Below, one piece after another: positions 8,592-18,213 of a stretch of 64,000 nucleotides of DNA (its first letter is position 1; the number at the start of each line of letters is the position of its first letter). Under the pieces are notes generated by a model that worked only from the letters and a program-made list of their open reading frames with translations, was not told where the DNA came from and did not search any database. This stretch comes from Mesorhizobium sp. Its GTDB lineage: Bacteria > Pseudomonadota > Alphaproteobacteria > Rhizobiales > Rhizobiaceae. The stretch is from contig NZ_JAMLIG010000001.1 of NCBI RefSeq assembly GCF_023954305.1, positions 1,922,001 to 1,986,000 of the forward strand, written 5' to 3'. The position numbers and the translations under genes are program-made.

Positions 8592-9050
8592 CTACGCCGC
8601 CTTCAGCAGCTTCTCGATCTCAGCAACCGGGTGATTGGTAAGCGTCTTGGGGATCTCGGCGACGATGCGGTCGGCGACCTCCTTGTGCAGCTTGCGTCGC
8701 AGTTCGCCCAGCACCAGCGGCGGTGCGACGAGGATCAGCTTTTCGTAGTCGCCACGGTGGGCGAGATCGTAGAGCCGTTCCGCAATCTCGTCGGCGAACC
8801 TCTCCTTCTGCACGCGGTGCCAGTCCGTGTCTTCGACAGCGCTGCGATGGACACCCGGTCCGTCGGAATACCGCCCAGGGCGGTCTGTGCCCTGCTCCCG
8901 CGTCGGCGGGTTCTCTTCGCGCATCTGCCGCACGACCTCGAGATTGGGGTGCAGCGCATCGCCTTCGTTGCGCAGGAAAAGCGCCTTTTCGCCATCCGCC
9001 ACGACAACCCAAATGTCCTGTTCGAGCCTGATGTTCACCTCTGCGGCCAT
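8592..9050 (-). CDS. Host attachment family protein (baeRF12-like, AtsE-related)
   Basis: 152-residue soluble protein of the family named after an Agrobacterium attachment gene. Typical pieces are WVVVADGEKALFLRNEGD near the start, ENPPTREQGTDRPGRYSD in the middle, the RSAVEDTDWH segment, and LILVAPPLVLGELRRKL near the C-terminus. The fold resembles archaeal release-factor domains; the biochemical role is not established. ATG at 9050 follows an AGGAGGA ribosome binding site. It converges on trxC with 7 bp between stops and has no operon partner here. Confidence 0.85.
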   Translation of the reverse strand: MAAEVNIRLEQDIWVVVADGEKALFLRNEGDALHPNLEVVRQMREENPPTREQGTDRPGRYSDGPGVHRSAVEDTDWHRVQKERFADEIAERLYDLAHRGDYEKLILVAPPLVLGELRRKLHKEVADRIVAEIPKTLTNHPVAEIEKLLKAA

Positions 9051-9348
9051 GTTCTGATCCTCCTGCTCACGATGCTGTGGGAACGACGGGCTGAGCGGCC
9101 GGTTCCTGGATCGCCCCAACGGAACGAATATTCCGGAAGGGGGTTCGGCGACAGGATACACCCGCAGACGTAGCCTACGCTACCGAACCCACGCGGGGCC
9201 GGCCCTCACCGGACGGGCGTTGGAATATTTTTCCGTGACCGAACCCGCGCGCAGAAAAGCGATTGTCTCCCCGTGAGCGGGGTGACAGCCGGTGCCTCTG
9301 ATTCCGGCGTGTATTCCGGGAAAATGCGACGTTCCAAGGTTTGCCCAG
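9051..9348. promoter_or_regulatory. Divergent promoter region upstream of the host-attachment gene and cysG
   Basis: 298 bp without a credible gene. It holds several related motifs: GGAACGAATATTCC (9121-9134), GGAATATTTTTCC (9222-9234, arms GGAA/TTCC) and ATTCCGG at 9130, 9301 and 9313. The last two are 12 bp apart, 30-48 bp before the cysG start. They could be half-sites for the sulfur regulator of the cys operon. I cannot identify a -35/-10 pair with confidence. Confidence 0.3.
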
Positions 9349-10776
9349 ATGTCGACACCAGAATCCAGGCTCAACGCATTCCCGATCTTCATGAAGGTCG
9401 AAGGCCGCCCCGTCGTCGTCGTCGGCAACGGCGACGAGGCGCTTGCCAAGGCGCGTCTGATGGCGCAGTCGAGCGCGGTCCTGACGATCGTCGCCGAAAC
9501 GCCGGAGCAGGAGCTGGCGAGTTGGGCCGCTTCGAACGGCGTGGCGCTGCTGCGCGAGGCCTATCACCCGGACCATCTGACCGGAGCGACGCTTGCCTTT
9601 GCCGCCACGGGCGAGGAGGTGCTGGATGCGCAGATCGTGGCGGATGCGCGCACCGCCGGCATCTGTGTCAACGCGGTCGACCGGCCGGAACTCTGCGACT
9701 TCTTCACGCCGGCTCTGGTCAATCGCGCACCGGTAGCGATCGCGATCGGCACCGAGGGGGCAGGCCCGGTACTGGCCCAGATGATCCGCGCGCGCATCGA
9801 CCGGATGCTGTCGCCGTCGCTCGGTAGGCTGGCATTGCTCGCCGGGGCCTATCGCACGGCTGTCGAGCGCCTGCTGCCGAAGGGTGCGGCACGGCGCGGC
9901 TACTGGAACGAATTCTTCTCCGGCGCGCCGGCGCGGGCGATGGAGATCGGCCATTTCGACGAAGCCCAGGCAGCGGCGGACGAGCTTCTGGCCAGGCGCG
10001 GGGCGGTCGAAGGCCATGTCGCGCTTGTCGGCGCCGGACCGGGCGCCGAGGATCTTCTGACTCTTCGCGCGCATCGGCTGCTGATGGAAGCCGACGTGAT
10101 CGTGCACGACGCGCTGGTGCCTGAAGCGATCATCGCGATGGGCCGCCGCGACGCGGAGCGCATCGGCGTCGGCAAGCGCAAGGGCTGCCATTCGAAGAGC
10201 CAGGCGGAGATCAACAACCTGCTGGTGGACCTCGGGCGTGCCGGCCGGCGAGTGGTTCGCTTGAAGAGCGGCGATCCGCTGGTGTTCGGCAGGGCCGGCG
10301 AGGAAATGGCCGCGCTGCGCGAGGCCGGCGTCTCCTACGAGGTCGTGCCAGGCGTCACCGCCGCTTTCGCCGCCGCGGCCGATTTCGAACTGCCGCTGAC
10401 GCTGCGCGGCGTCGCCTCCTCGATGGTGTTCACCACCGGCCACGATTTGAAGGGCGGCGCGCTGCCAGACTGGGCGAAGCTGGCGATCGCCGGGGCGACG
10501 GTTGCAGTTTACATGGGCCGCTCGATCGCGGCGGACGTGGCGACGCGACTGATCGAAGCCGGCCTGTCGCCCGATACCGCGGTGGCCGTCGTGGAGAACG
10601 CCAGCCTTGCGTCTAAGCGCCTGTTCCACGGCACCCTCGCCGATTTGCCCGCGTTGGAGGCGCGCAGTGACCTGACCGGACCGGTGATGACGATCATCGG
10701 CGACGCCGTCGCCGGGGCGCGATTCGACCGGTCGATCGCGCTGATGGCCGACAGCTTCGCTCCAGTGGCTGCGTAA
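9349..10776 (+). CDS. cysG: Siroheme synthase (bifunctional CysG)
   Basis: 475-residue fusion making siroheme for sulfite reductase. Residues 1-200: precorrin-2 dehydrogenase/ferrochelatase with the NAD-binding segment VVVVGNGDEALAKARLM (the usual last Gly of GxGxxA is replaced). Residues about 210-475: uroporphyrinogen-III methyltransferase with VALVGAGPGAEDLLTLRA, the DALV segment, RLKSGDPLVFGRAGEE and a GVTAA segment. The start MSTPESRLNAFPIFMK at 9349 is chosen because relatives begin here; an upstream in-frame ATG at 9292 would add unrelated residues. First gene of the sulfate reduction operon. Confidence 0.94.
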   Translation: MSTPESRLNAFPIFMKVEGRPVVVVGNGDEALAKARLMAQSSAVLTIVAETPEQELASWAASNGVALLREAYHPDHLTGATLAFAATGEEVLDAQIVADARTAGICVNAVDRPELCDFFTPALVNRAPVAIAIGTEGAGPVLAQMIRARIDRMLSPSLGRLALLAGAYRTAVERLLPKGAARRGYWNEFFSGAPARAMEIGHFDEAQAAADELLARRGAVEGHVALVGAGPGAEDLLTLRAHRLLMEADVIVHDALVPEAIIAMGRRDAERIGVGKRKGCHSKSQAEINNLLVDLGRAGRRVVRLKSGDPLVFGRAGEEMAALREAGVSYEVVPGVTAAFAAAADFELPLTLRGVASSMVFTTGHDLKGGALPDWAKLAIAGATVAVYMGRSIAADVATRLIEAGLSPDTAVAVVENASLASKRLFHGTLADLPALEARSDLTGPVMTIIGDAVAGARFDRSIALMADSFAPVAA

Positions 10777-10783
10777 GCGGAGA

Positions 10784-11113
10784 ATGACGATGAAGGTTCT
10801 CACCGCAAACCGGCTCATCGATGGCGAGGCCGTCTGGTTCGGTTCAGACCAGCAATGGCACGAAACGATCGACTATGCCGAAGTTGCCCGCGACAAGGCC
10901 GCCGACGAGCGGCTGGAGCGGCTGGGGAAAGAGGCATTTGCCCGCAACGAGGTCGTGGATGTCGACCTGATCGACGTCGAGCTGCTCGAAGGTCAGATCC
11001 GGCCACTGAGGCTGCGCGAGCGCATCCGCGCGGCCGGACCGACGAACCGAACAGATTTGGGCAAGCAGGCGCGGCCGCGTCCTGCCGACGAGGGATTTGC
11101 GGCCGGGATCTAG
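10784..11113 (+). CDS. DUF2849 protein of the sulfite reductase operon
   Basis: 109-residue protein (MKVLTANRL... VWFG) of the DUF2849 family, nearly always found between cysG and cysI in alphaproteobacteria. No catalytic motif or membrane segment is visible; an accessory role for sulfite reductase, such as electron delivery or cofactor handling, is a guess from context. Two in-frame ATGs (10784 and 10790) are possible; the second gives the commoner MKVLTANRL start. It begins 7 bp after cysG. Confidence 0.85.
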   Translation: MTMKVLTANRLIDGEAVWFGSDQQWHETIDYAEVARDKAADERLERLGKEAFARNEVVDVDLIDVELLEGQIRPLRLRERIRAAGPTNRTDLGKQARPRPADEGFAAGI

Positions 11114-11134
11114 GCCGGCGGGCGGGAAGCAGAC

Positions 11135-12779
<1,645 letters not shown>

Positions 12780-12802
<23 letters not shown>

Positions 12803-13802
12803 TCTGAGGGCTGAGGACCGTTCTGCCGGAGGCAACTCGGACCAAGGTCAAGGTCTTCGGGGAGGTCATGCTGGTGGCACGGCCGATCCCGAAGACCGAC
12901 GGATTTGGTCCGAGTTGCCCCGGCCCGAAGGGTTTCCCGCTGACGGGCGACCGCCGCGTCAGGCGGACTGGGCCGTGCCACCAGCACGGCCTGCACCGCC
13001 TTCCTGGCGGATCGCCTCGCCATCGAGAAAACAGAACGGCCCTCAGCCCTCGGATCAGGCTCTTGAGCCGCTTAGCGCGGACGAAGAGGCGGCCATCGAA
13101 GCCGCGGCGCTGGAGGCGCGCTACGGCCATCTCGCGCCGCAGGACATCATAGCGCTGTCGATCGGGCGGTTCGGTCAGCTGGGCCTGGGGGCGGTCTCGT
13201 CCTTCGGCGCGGATTCGGCTGTGCTGCTGCACATGATCGCGCGGGTCGATCCCGCACTGCAGGTGATTTTCCTCGACACCGGCAAGCATTTCGGCGAGAC
13301 GCTGCAGTACAAGGACGCGCTCGCGGCCGATTTCGGCCTGCGCAACATCACCGTCTTCGAGCCGCTCGCGTCCGCGCTGGCGGAGAAGGACCCGACCGGA
13401 GATCTGCACAAGACCGACACGGACGCCTGCTGCAACATCCGCAAGGTCGAGCCGATGGCGCGCGCGGTCGAGCCGCTTGCAGCCTGGTTCACCGGGCGCA
13501 AGCGCTTTCAGGCGGCGACACGCAATGGCCTGCCGGTCTTCGAGGCCGTCGGCCCGCGCATCCGCATCAACCCGCTGGCAAAATGGACGACTGCCGACCT
13601 CGCCGCCTATATGCGCGAGCACCGGCTGCGCGAGAACCCGCTCGTCGCCTACGGTTACCTGTCGATCGGCTGCTTCCCCTGCACCCAGCCTGTGAAGGAA
13701 GGCGACGACGCGCGTTCCGGCCGGTGGGCTGGACAAGCAAAGACGGAATGCGGCATTCACCTGTCGGACCTCGACCATTCGCTGACCGCGTCTTCGCTTT
13801 AG
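12780..13802 (+). CDS. cysH: Adenylyl-sulfate reductase (CysH) carrying a 90-residue N-terminal palindromic insertion
   Basis: Reduces APS to sulfite with thioredoxin. The conserved part (residues about 98-340) has the SSFGADSAVLLHM nucleotide loop, the CC pair in DACCNIRK, the CxxC in IGCFPC and the catalytic C of KTECGIHL. CC plus CxxC means an iron-sulfur APS reductase rather than a PAPS reductase. The only plausible start is ATG 12780 with AAGGAGG 5-12 bp upstream; no in-frame ATG occurs between it and the conserved core. Residues 6-95 are encoded by the palindromic element at 12794-13063 and are rich in Pro, Gly, Arg and Ala, probably disordered. Without them the protein would start MLAKSEPLSADEE and be 250 residues, the usual length. 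Confidence 0.88.
12794..13063. repeat. 270-bp nested palindromic element inserted in frame in cysH
   Basis: Terminal arms of 32 bp (12794-12825 and 13032-13063) are inverted repeats matching at 30 of 32 positions. Inside are perfect inverted repeats 12831-12845/12905-12919 (15 bp), 12852-12861/12888-12897 (10 bp), 12869-12884/12971-12986 (16 bp), 12940-12945/12957-12962 (6 bp) and 12971-12978/12984-12991 (8 bp). The length is exactly 90 codons and the cysH frame stays open. GAGCC occurs at 12795-12799 and again at 13065-13069, 270 bp apart, as a target duplication would, though it also belongs to the arm. The element encodes no transposase, so it must move in trans if it is mobile. I saw no second copy in the window. 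Confidence 0.85.
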
Positions 13803-13811
13803 GACTCTTCG

Positions 13812-14348
13812 ATGACTGACCCTTCATCCGCGCCCGAAACGCGGCTCTGGACGCCGTCCGGCTTTCGCGACGACGAATGGAGCCATGCCGAGGCGTTCGA
13901 CGCGCCCGGCTCGAACGGCAGGCTGATCCTGCCGCTCAAGGCGTTCCTCGACATCCCGGCGGATGAAAGGCTGCGCGACAAGGACCGGATCGGCGTGCTG
14001 CTCGCCCCCGCCGAGCCGGTTGACGCCATCGCGGACCTGCTGGACCAGCTCTCGCTGGTGGCGCTGGCCTTTCCTGCCTTCTCCGACGGACGCTCGTTCT
14101 CGAAAGCCGAGTTGTTGCGCAGCCGTTACGGCTATGCTGGACCGATCCGCGCGACCGGCCAGGTTCTGGTCGACCAGCTGCCGCACATGCTGAGGGTGGG
14201 ATTCGATCAGTTCGAGGTGTCGAACCCCGTGCTCATCGATCGCCTGGAAAAGGGCGACGTCGGGGGAATCCCTTTCCAGTACCAGCCTACCGCCACCTCC
14301 GCCGAGTCAGCCCGGGGCTATTCCTGGCGGCGCATGCGCGAGCAATAG
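13812..14348 (+). CDS. DUF934 protein of the sulfate reduction operon
   Basis: 178-residue protein of the DUF934 family, recognised by LWTPSGFRDDEW, the central FPAFSDGRSFSKAELLRSRYGY and DQLPHMLRVGFDQFEV. It lies 9 bp after cysH, as in many proteobacteria, where it is annotated as an oxidoreductase-like sulfite reductase accessory protein. No cofactor motif is visible. It is the last gene of the operon; the following 100 bp show no clear terminator. Confidence 0.88.
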   Translation: MTDPSSAPETRLWTPSGFRDDEWSHAEAFDAPGSNGRLILPLKAFLDIPADERLRDKDRIGVLLAPAEPVDAIADLLDQLSLVALAFPAFSDGRSFSKAELLRSRYGYAGPIRATGQVLVDQLPHMLRVGFDQFEVSNPVLIDRLEKGDVGGIPFQYQPTATSAESARGYSWRRMREQ

Positions 14349-14452
14349 CTGCGCGACTGGTCCTACCAATCCTCTTCCCTGGGGGCTGATCGTCGGTTAG
14401 GATGCCCCGAATTATTTCGTGTCGCGGAATAATTGGAGCCAGGGAGGAGATC

Positions 14453-15070
14453 ATGGCAGGCAAGAAAATACTCATGCTCGTCGGCGAGTTCAGCGAGGAA
14501 TACGAAATATTCGTATTCGAGCAGGCAATGCACGCCGTCGGCCACACGGTGCATGTGGTCTGTCCAGACAAGAAGGCGGGCGAGCTCGTCAAGACGTCGC
14601 TGCACGACTTCGAAGGACACCAGACCTACACCGAGAAGCTCGGCCACGACTATTACGTCAACAAGACCTTCGCCGAGGTGAAGCCGGAGGACTACGACGC
14701 CGTCTACTGCGCCGGCGGACGCGGACCGGAATATATCCGCATCGACCCGCGCGTGCAGGCGATCGTCCGCCACTTCCACGAGACCGGCAAGCCGATCTTC
14801 ACCATCTGCCACGGCGTGCAGATCCTGATCGCGGTCGACGGCGTGGTGCGCGGCAAGAAGGTCGCGGCGCTGCAATATTGCGAGCCGGAGGTGACGCTGG
14901 CCGGCGGCATCTATGTCGACGTGCCACCGAACGGCGCTCATGTCGACGGCAACCTCGTCTCGGCCAAGGGCTGGCCCGGCCTGTCCAACTTCATGCGCGA
15001 ATGCCTGAAGGTGCTCGGGACCGAGATCAGCCACGGTCAGCACATGATGCGGCCCGCGCTCGCCGCCTGA
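14453..15070 (+). CDS. DJ-1/PfpI family protein
   Basis: 205-residue class I glutamine amidotransferase-like protein. The nucleophile elbow ICHGVQIL has the expected cysteine, and CAGGRGPEYIR supplies the loop opposite it. Family members include PfpI-type proteases, glyoxalases and chaperones, so the exact activity cannot be read off. ATG 14453 follows a strong AGGGAGGAG; the frame is open upstream but without family content. It stands alone, 68 bp before the GMC oxidoreductase on the same strand, which could make a small stress/aldehyde detoxification unit; this is inference. Confidence 0.85.
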   Translation: MAGKKILMLVGEFSEEYEIFVFEQAMHAVGHTVHVVCPDKKAGELVKTSLHDFEGHQTYTEKLGHDYYVNKTFAEVKPEDYDAVYCAGGRGPEYIRIDPRVQAIVRHFHETGKPIFTICHGVQILIAVDGVVRGKKVAALQYCEPEVTLAGGIYVDVPPNGAHVDGNLVSAKGWPGLSNFMRECLKVLGTEISHGQHMMRPALAA

Positions 15071-15137
15071 TCGTCCGGTCTCCCACTGGATTCCTTCTCC
15101 CGGTCGCGCAAAGATGGACGCGTTCTGGGAGGAGCAC

Positions 15138-16742
15138 ATGCAGTTCGACTATGTCATCGTCGGCGGCGGGTCCGCCGGCTCGACGCTTGCCGCGCGGCTA
15201 AGTGAGGACCCCAACAGGACGGTCTGTCTGCTGGAGGCCGGCGGCGACGGCAGGCACATCTTCATCCGAGCACCGGTCGCGACGGCGGCGATGCTTCCGG
15301 GCCGGCCGAAGATCTCCAACTGGGCCTACGAGACGGTTCCTCAACCCGGCCTCGGCGGCCGGCGCGGCTATCAGCCGCGCGGCAAGGCCCTCGGCGGATC
15401 GAGCGCCATCAATGCCATGCTCTACATCCGCGGCCACCGCAGAGATTACGACGACTGGGCGGACCAGGGCTGCACCGGATGGTCCTGGAACGAGGTGCTG
15501 CCCTATTTCAAGCGTGCGGAGGGCAATCAGAGGGGTGCCAGTGATCTCCACGGTTCGGACGGGCCGCTTCAGGTCGGCGAACAGCGCAGTCCACGCCCGG
15601 TCGCGCGGGCCTTTCTCGAGAGCTGCGCCGAGAACCAGATCCGCCTGACGGAGGATTTCAACGGTCCCGACCAGGAAGGTGCCGGCCTCTACCAGGTGAC
15701 GCAGTTCTGGGCTGGCGAAAGATCCGGCGAACGCTGCTCGGCGGCCGCGGCCTATCTCCATCCGGTCATGAACCGCCCCAACCTGACGGTGCTCACCGGC
15801 GCGAAGGCGACGCGCATCGTTTTCGAGGGATTGCGGGCGACGGGCGTCCAGTTCCGGCGCGGGCGGCGCGCTGAAAGCGTCTCGGCAAGGAGGGAAGTCA
15901 TCGTGTCGGGGGGTGCCTTCAACTCGCCGCAGCTGCTCCTGCTATCCGGCGTCGGCCCGGCACTCGAGCTTGCACGGCACTCGATTCCGATCCGCCACGA
16001 GTTGCCAGGCGTGGGACGTAACCTCCAGGACCACCTCGATTTCGTCGTGTCCTGGAAGTCAAGGGACCGCGACATGATCGGCCTCAGCCTGCTTGGATCC
16101 TACGATCTCCTGCGCCATATCGCACAATGGCGCCGGGACGGAACCGGGATGGTCGCTACGCCGGGTGCCGAGGGCGGTGCCTTCCTCAAATCCGATCCCT
16201 CACTCGACCGGCCAGACCTGCAGCTGCATTTCGTGGCCGGAATCGTCGACGACCATGCGCGCAAGCTGCATCTCGGCCACGGATTTTCCTGCCATGTCTG
16301 CGTGCTCAGGCCATATTCGCGCGGAGAGGTCGGCCTGCTCGATTCCAATCCGCTGTCGCCGCCGCGCATCGATCCGCAATATCTGTCGGACGAGCGCGAT
16401 GCGGATCTGCTGCTCAAGGGCGCCAGGATCATGCGCAGGATACTCGGCTCGCCGGCGTTGGCAAAATACCGGGCGAAGGAACTTTACCTTGACGGCGATC
16501 CGGACGACGCAGAGCTGATGCGCCACATCCGCGCGCGGGCCGACACGATCTACCACCCGGTCGGTACGTGCCGCATGGGCACAGACGACGACGCGGTGGT
16601 CGATCCGCAACTGCGGGTGCGCGGAATGGAGGGCCTGCGGGTGGTGGATGCGTCGGTGATGCCGACCCTGATCGGCGGCAATACCAACGCGCCGACGATC
16701 ATGATCGCCGAGAAGGCGGCGGACATGATCAGGGCATCCTGA
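15138..16742 (+). CDS. GMC-family FAD-dependent oxidoreductase (choline/alcohol dehydrogenase-like)
   Basis: 534-residue FAD enzyme. It opens with the dinucleotide motif DYVIVGGGSAGSTLAARL, then the GMC signature PRGKALGGSSAINAMLYIRG, and ends with the active-site His in YHPVGTCRMG and the Asn in GGNTNAPTIMIAEKAADMI. Such enzymes oxidise primary alcohols or choline and pass electrons to quinone or oxygen. No betaine-aldehyde dehydrogenase is nearby, so I do not call it betA. ATG 15138 has GGGAGGAG upstream. Its stop is 1 bp from the convergent stop of the Fur-family gene. Confidence 0.88.
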   Translation: MQFDYVIVGGGSAGSTLAARLSEDPNRTVCLLEAGGDGRHIFIRAPVATAAMLPGRPKISNWAYETVPQPGLGGRRGYQPRGKALGGSSAINAMLYIRGHRRDYDDWADQGCTGWSWNEVLPYFKRAEGNQRGASDLHGSDGPLQVGEQRSPRPVARAFLESCAENQIRLTEDFNGPDQEGAGLYQVTQFWAGERSGERCSAAAAYLHPVMNRPNLTVLTGAKATRIVFEGLRATGVQFRRGRRAESVSARREVIVSGGAFNSPQLLLLSGVGPALELARHSIPIRHELPGVGRNLQDHLDFVVSWKSRDRDMIGLSLLGSYDLLRHIAQWRRDGTGMVATPGAEGGAFLKSDPSLDRPDLQLHFVAGIVDDHARKLHLGHGFSCHVCVLRPYSRGEVGLLDSNPLSPPRIDPQYLSDERDADLLLKGARIMRRILGSPALAKYRAKELYLDGDPDDAELMRHIRARADTIYHPVGTCRMGTDDDAVVDPQLRVRGMEGLRVVDASVMPTLIGGNTNAPTIMIAEKAADMIRAS

Positions 16743-16743
16743 G

Positions 16744-17175
16744 CTACTTCCTCTTCCGCCTGCGGCCGTAGAGTTCAAAGCGGTGGTGGACGATGTCGTA
16801 GCCCAGCTTGTGCGCGATCTCGTCCTGAAGCTGTTCGATCCGCTCGGAGTGGAACTCGATGACGTCGCCGGTGTCGATGTCGATGAGATGGTCGTGGTGT
16901 TCGCCCGCCGCCTGCTCGAATCGCGCCGGACCGCCGGCAAAGGCGTGACGCTGGATCTCGCCCTTGTCCTCCAGCAGCTTCATGGTGCGGTAGACGGTCG
17001 AGAGCGAAATCGTCGGATCGATCGCCAGTGCGCGTCGGAAAAGCTCCATTGCGTCCGGATGATCCGCGGCCTGCGAGAGTATCTGAAGGATAGCCCTGCG
17101 CGGACGCGTGATTCGCACGCCTTCGTCGCGCAGGCGCTGCTCGTATTCGCGTAGCTTGCGGGCCTCATTGTCCAT
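16744..17175 (-). CDS. mur: Fur-family metal regulator, probably manganese-responsive Mur
   Basis: 143-residue Fur-family repressor. The winged-helix region (RITRPRRAILQIL...TISLSTVYRTMKLLEDKG) is followed by the metal-binding HHDHLIDIDTGDVIEF segment. The C-terminus is Arg/Lys rich. In Rhizobiales the Fur orthologue often acts as Mur, repressing sitABCD with manganese; the divergent position next to sitABCD here fits that. Fur (iron) remains possible from sequence alone. The start is ATG 17175; the shared upstream region with sitA holds a matching box. Confidence 0.85.
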   Translation of the reverse strand: MDNEARKLREYEQRLRDEGVRITRPRRAILQILSQAADHPDAMELFRRALAIDPTISLSTVYRTMKLLEDKGEIQRHAFAGGPARFEQAAGEHHDHLIDIDTGDVIEFHSERIEQLQDEIAHKLGYDIVHHRFELYGRRRKRK

Positions 17176-17223
17176 GCCGCCTCTATGCGCCAGATGACAA
17201 TTTTTGCAAGTAGACTTTCCAGT

Positions 17224-17238
17224 TGCAAACGATTTGCA
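17224..17238. promoter_or_regulatory. Mur/Fur-type operator between mur and sitA
   Basis: TGCAAACGATTTGCA is a perfect 6-3-6 inverted repeat followed directly by a further TTTGCA (17239-17244), with another TTGCA 5' of it near 17208. It resembles the TGCAAAT-rich Mur-responsive sequences described for rhizobial sit promoters. It sits 82-96 bp before the sitA start and 49 bp before the regulator start, so it could control both directions. Confidence 0.55.
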
Positions 17239-17319
17239 TTTGCATTGACAATATCCCCGCACTGCCCTATTTCGTCGCCATGGCCGCGAAAGTCCGCGGC
17301 ACCCGGGAGAAGAGGCAAG

Positions 17320-18213
17320 ATGATTTCGGTCGTTCGCGGCGTATTGCTCGGCCTGGCTTTGACGGCGGCTTCCGTCGCCACTGCGCATGCGGCCGAGAAG
17401 TTCAAGGCAATCACGACGTTCACGGTCATCGCAGACATCGCGAAGAACGTCGCCGGCGAAGCCGCGGAAGTGGACTCCATCACGCGCGCCGGCGCGGAGA
17501 TCCACAACTACCAGCCAACGCCGCGTGATATCGTCAAGGCGCAGGACGCAGACCTGATCCTGTGGAACGGGCTCAACCTCGAAACCTGGTTCGAGCGCTT
17601 CTTCCGCAATCTGCGTGATATCCCGGGAGTGGTGATATCGGACGGAATCGAGCCGATCGGCATCTCCGAAGGCCCCTATTCGGGCAAGCCCAACCCGCAT
17701 GCTTGGATGTCGCCGAGCGACGTGAAAATCTATGTCGACAATATCGCGGCCGCTTTCGCCAAATACGATGCGGCGAACGCGGCGACCTATCTCGCCAATG
17801 CGGAGGCCTACAAGGCGAAGATCGATGCCATCGTCGACCCGATCCGCTCTGCGCTCGACGCGATCCCGCAGGAGCGGCGGTGGCTGGTGACAAGCGAAGG
17901 CGCGTTCTCCTACCTCGCGCGCGATTTCGGTCTCAGGGAGCTCTATCTCTGGCCGATTAACGCGGACGGCCAGGGCACTCCGCAGCAGGTGCGCAAGGTC
18001 GTTGATGCCGTGAAGGCCAACGCTATCCCGGTCGTCTTCAGCGAAAGCACGGTGTCGGCGGATCCGGCGCAGCAGGTGGCGCGCGAGACGGGCGCCAAGT
18101 ATGGCGGCGTGCTTTACGTCGATTCCCTCAGCGAAGCGGACGGACCGGTGCCGACCTATCTCGATCTCCTGCGGGTGACGACCGAAACCATCGCGAAAGG
18201 CCTGGCGCAATGA
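17320..18213 (+). CDS. sitA: Manganese/iron ABC transporter substrate-binding protein
   Basis: 297-residue periplasmic cluster A-I (zinc/manganese type) solute-binding protein. A signal peptide spans about residues 1-24 with cleavage after AHA. Metal ligands are expected at His in AEIHNYQPTPRD, His in NPHAWMSP, Glu in TSEGAFSY and Asp in LYVDSLSEADG; no His-rich loop is present, which argues for Mn/Fe rather than Zn. ATG 17320 is chosen because the signal peptide begins there. Genes sitB, sitC and sitD follow with 4-bp overlaps. Confidence 0.93.
   Translation: MISVVRGVLLGLALTAASVATAHAAEKFKAITTFTVIADIAKNVAGEAAEVDSITRAGAEIHNYQPTPRDIVKAQDADLILWNGLNLETWFERFFRNLRDIPGVVISDGIEPIGISEGPYSGKPNPHAWMSPSDVKIYVDNIAAAFAKYDAANAATYLANAEAYKAKIDAIVDPIRSALDAIPQERRWLVTSEGAFSYLARDFGLRELYLWPINADGQGTPQQVRKVVDAVKANAIPVVFSESTVSADPAQQVARETGAKYGGVLYVDSLSEADGPVPTYLDLLRVTTETIAKGLAQ

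Noticed and set aside
9175..10818. Minus-strand open frame opposite cysG
   Set aside because: Low-complexity His/Arg/Gln-rich translation and complete overlap with a clear cysG.
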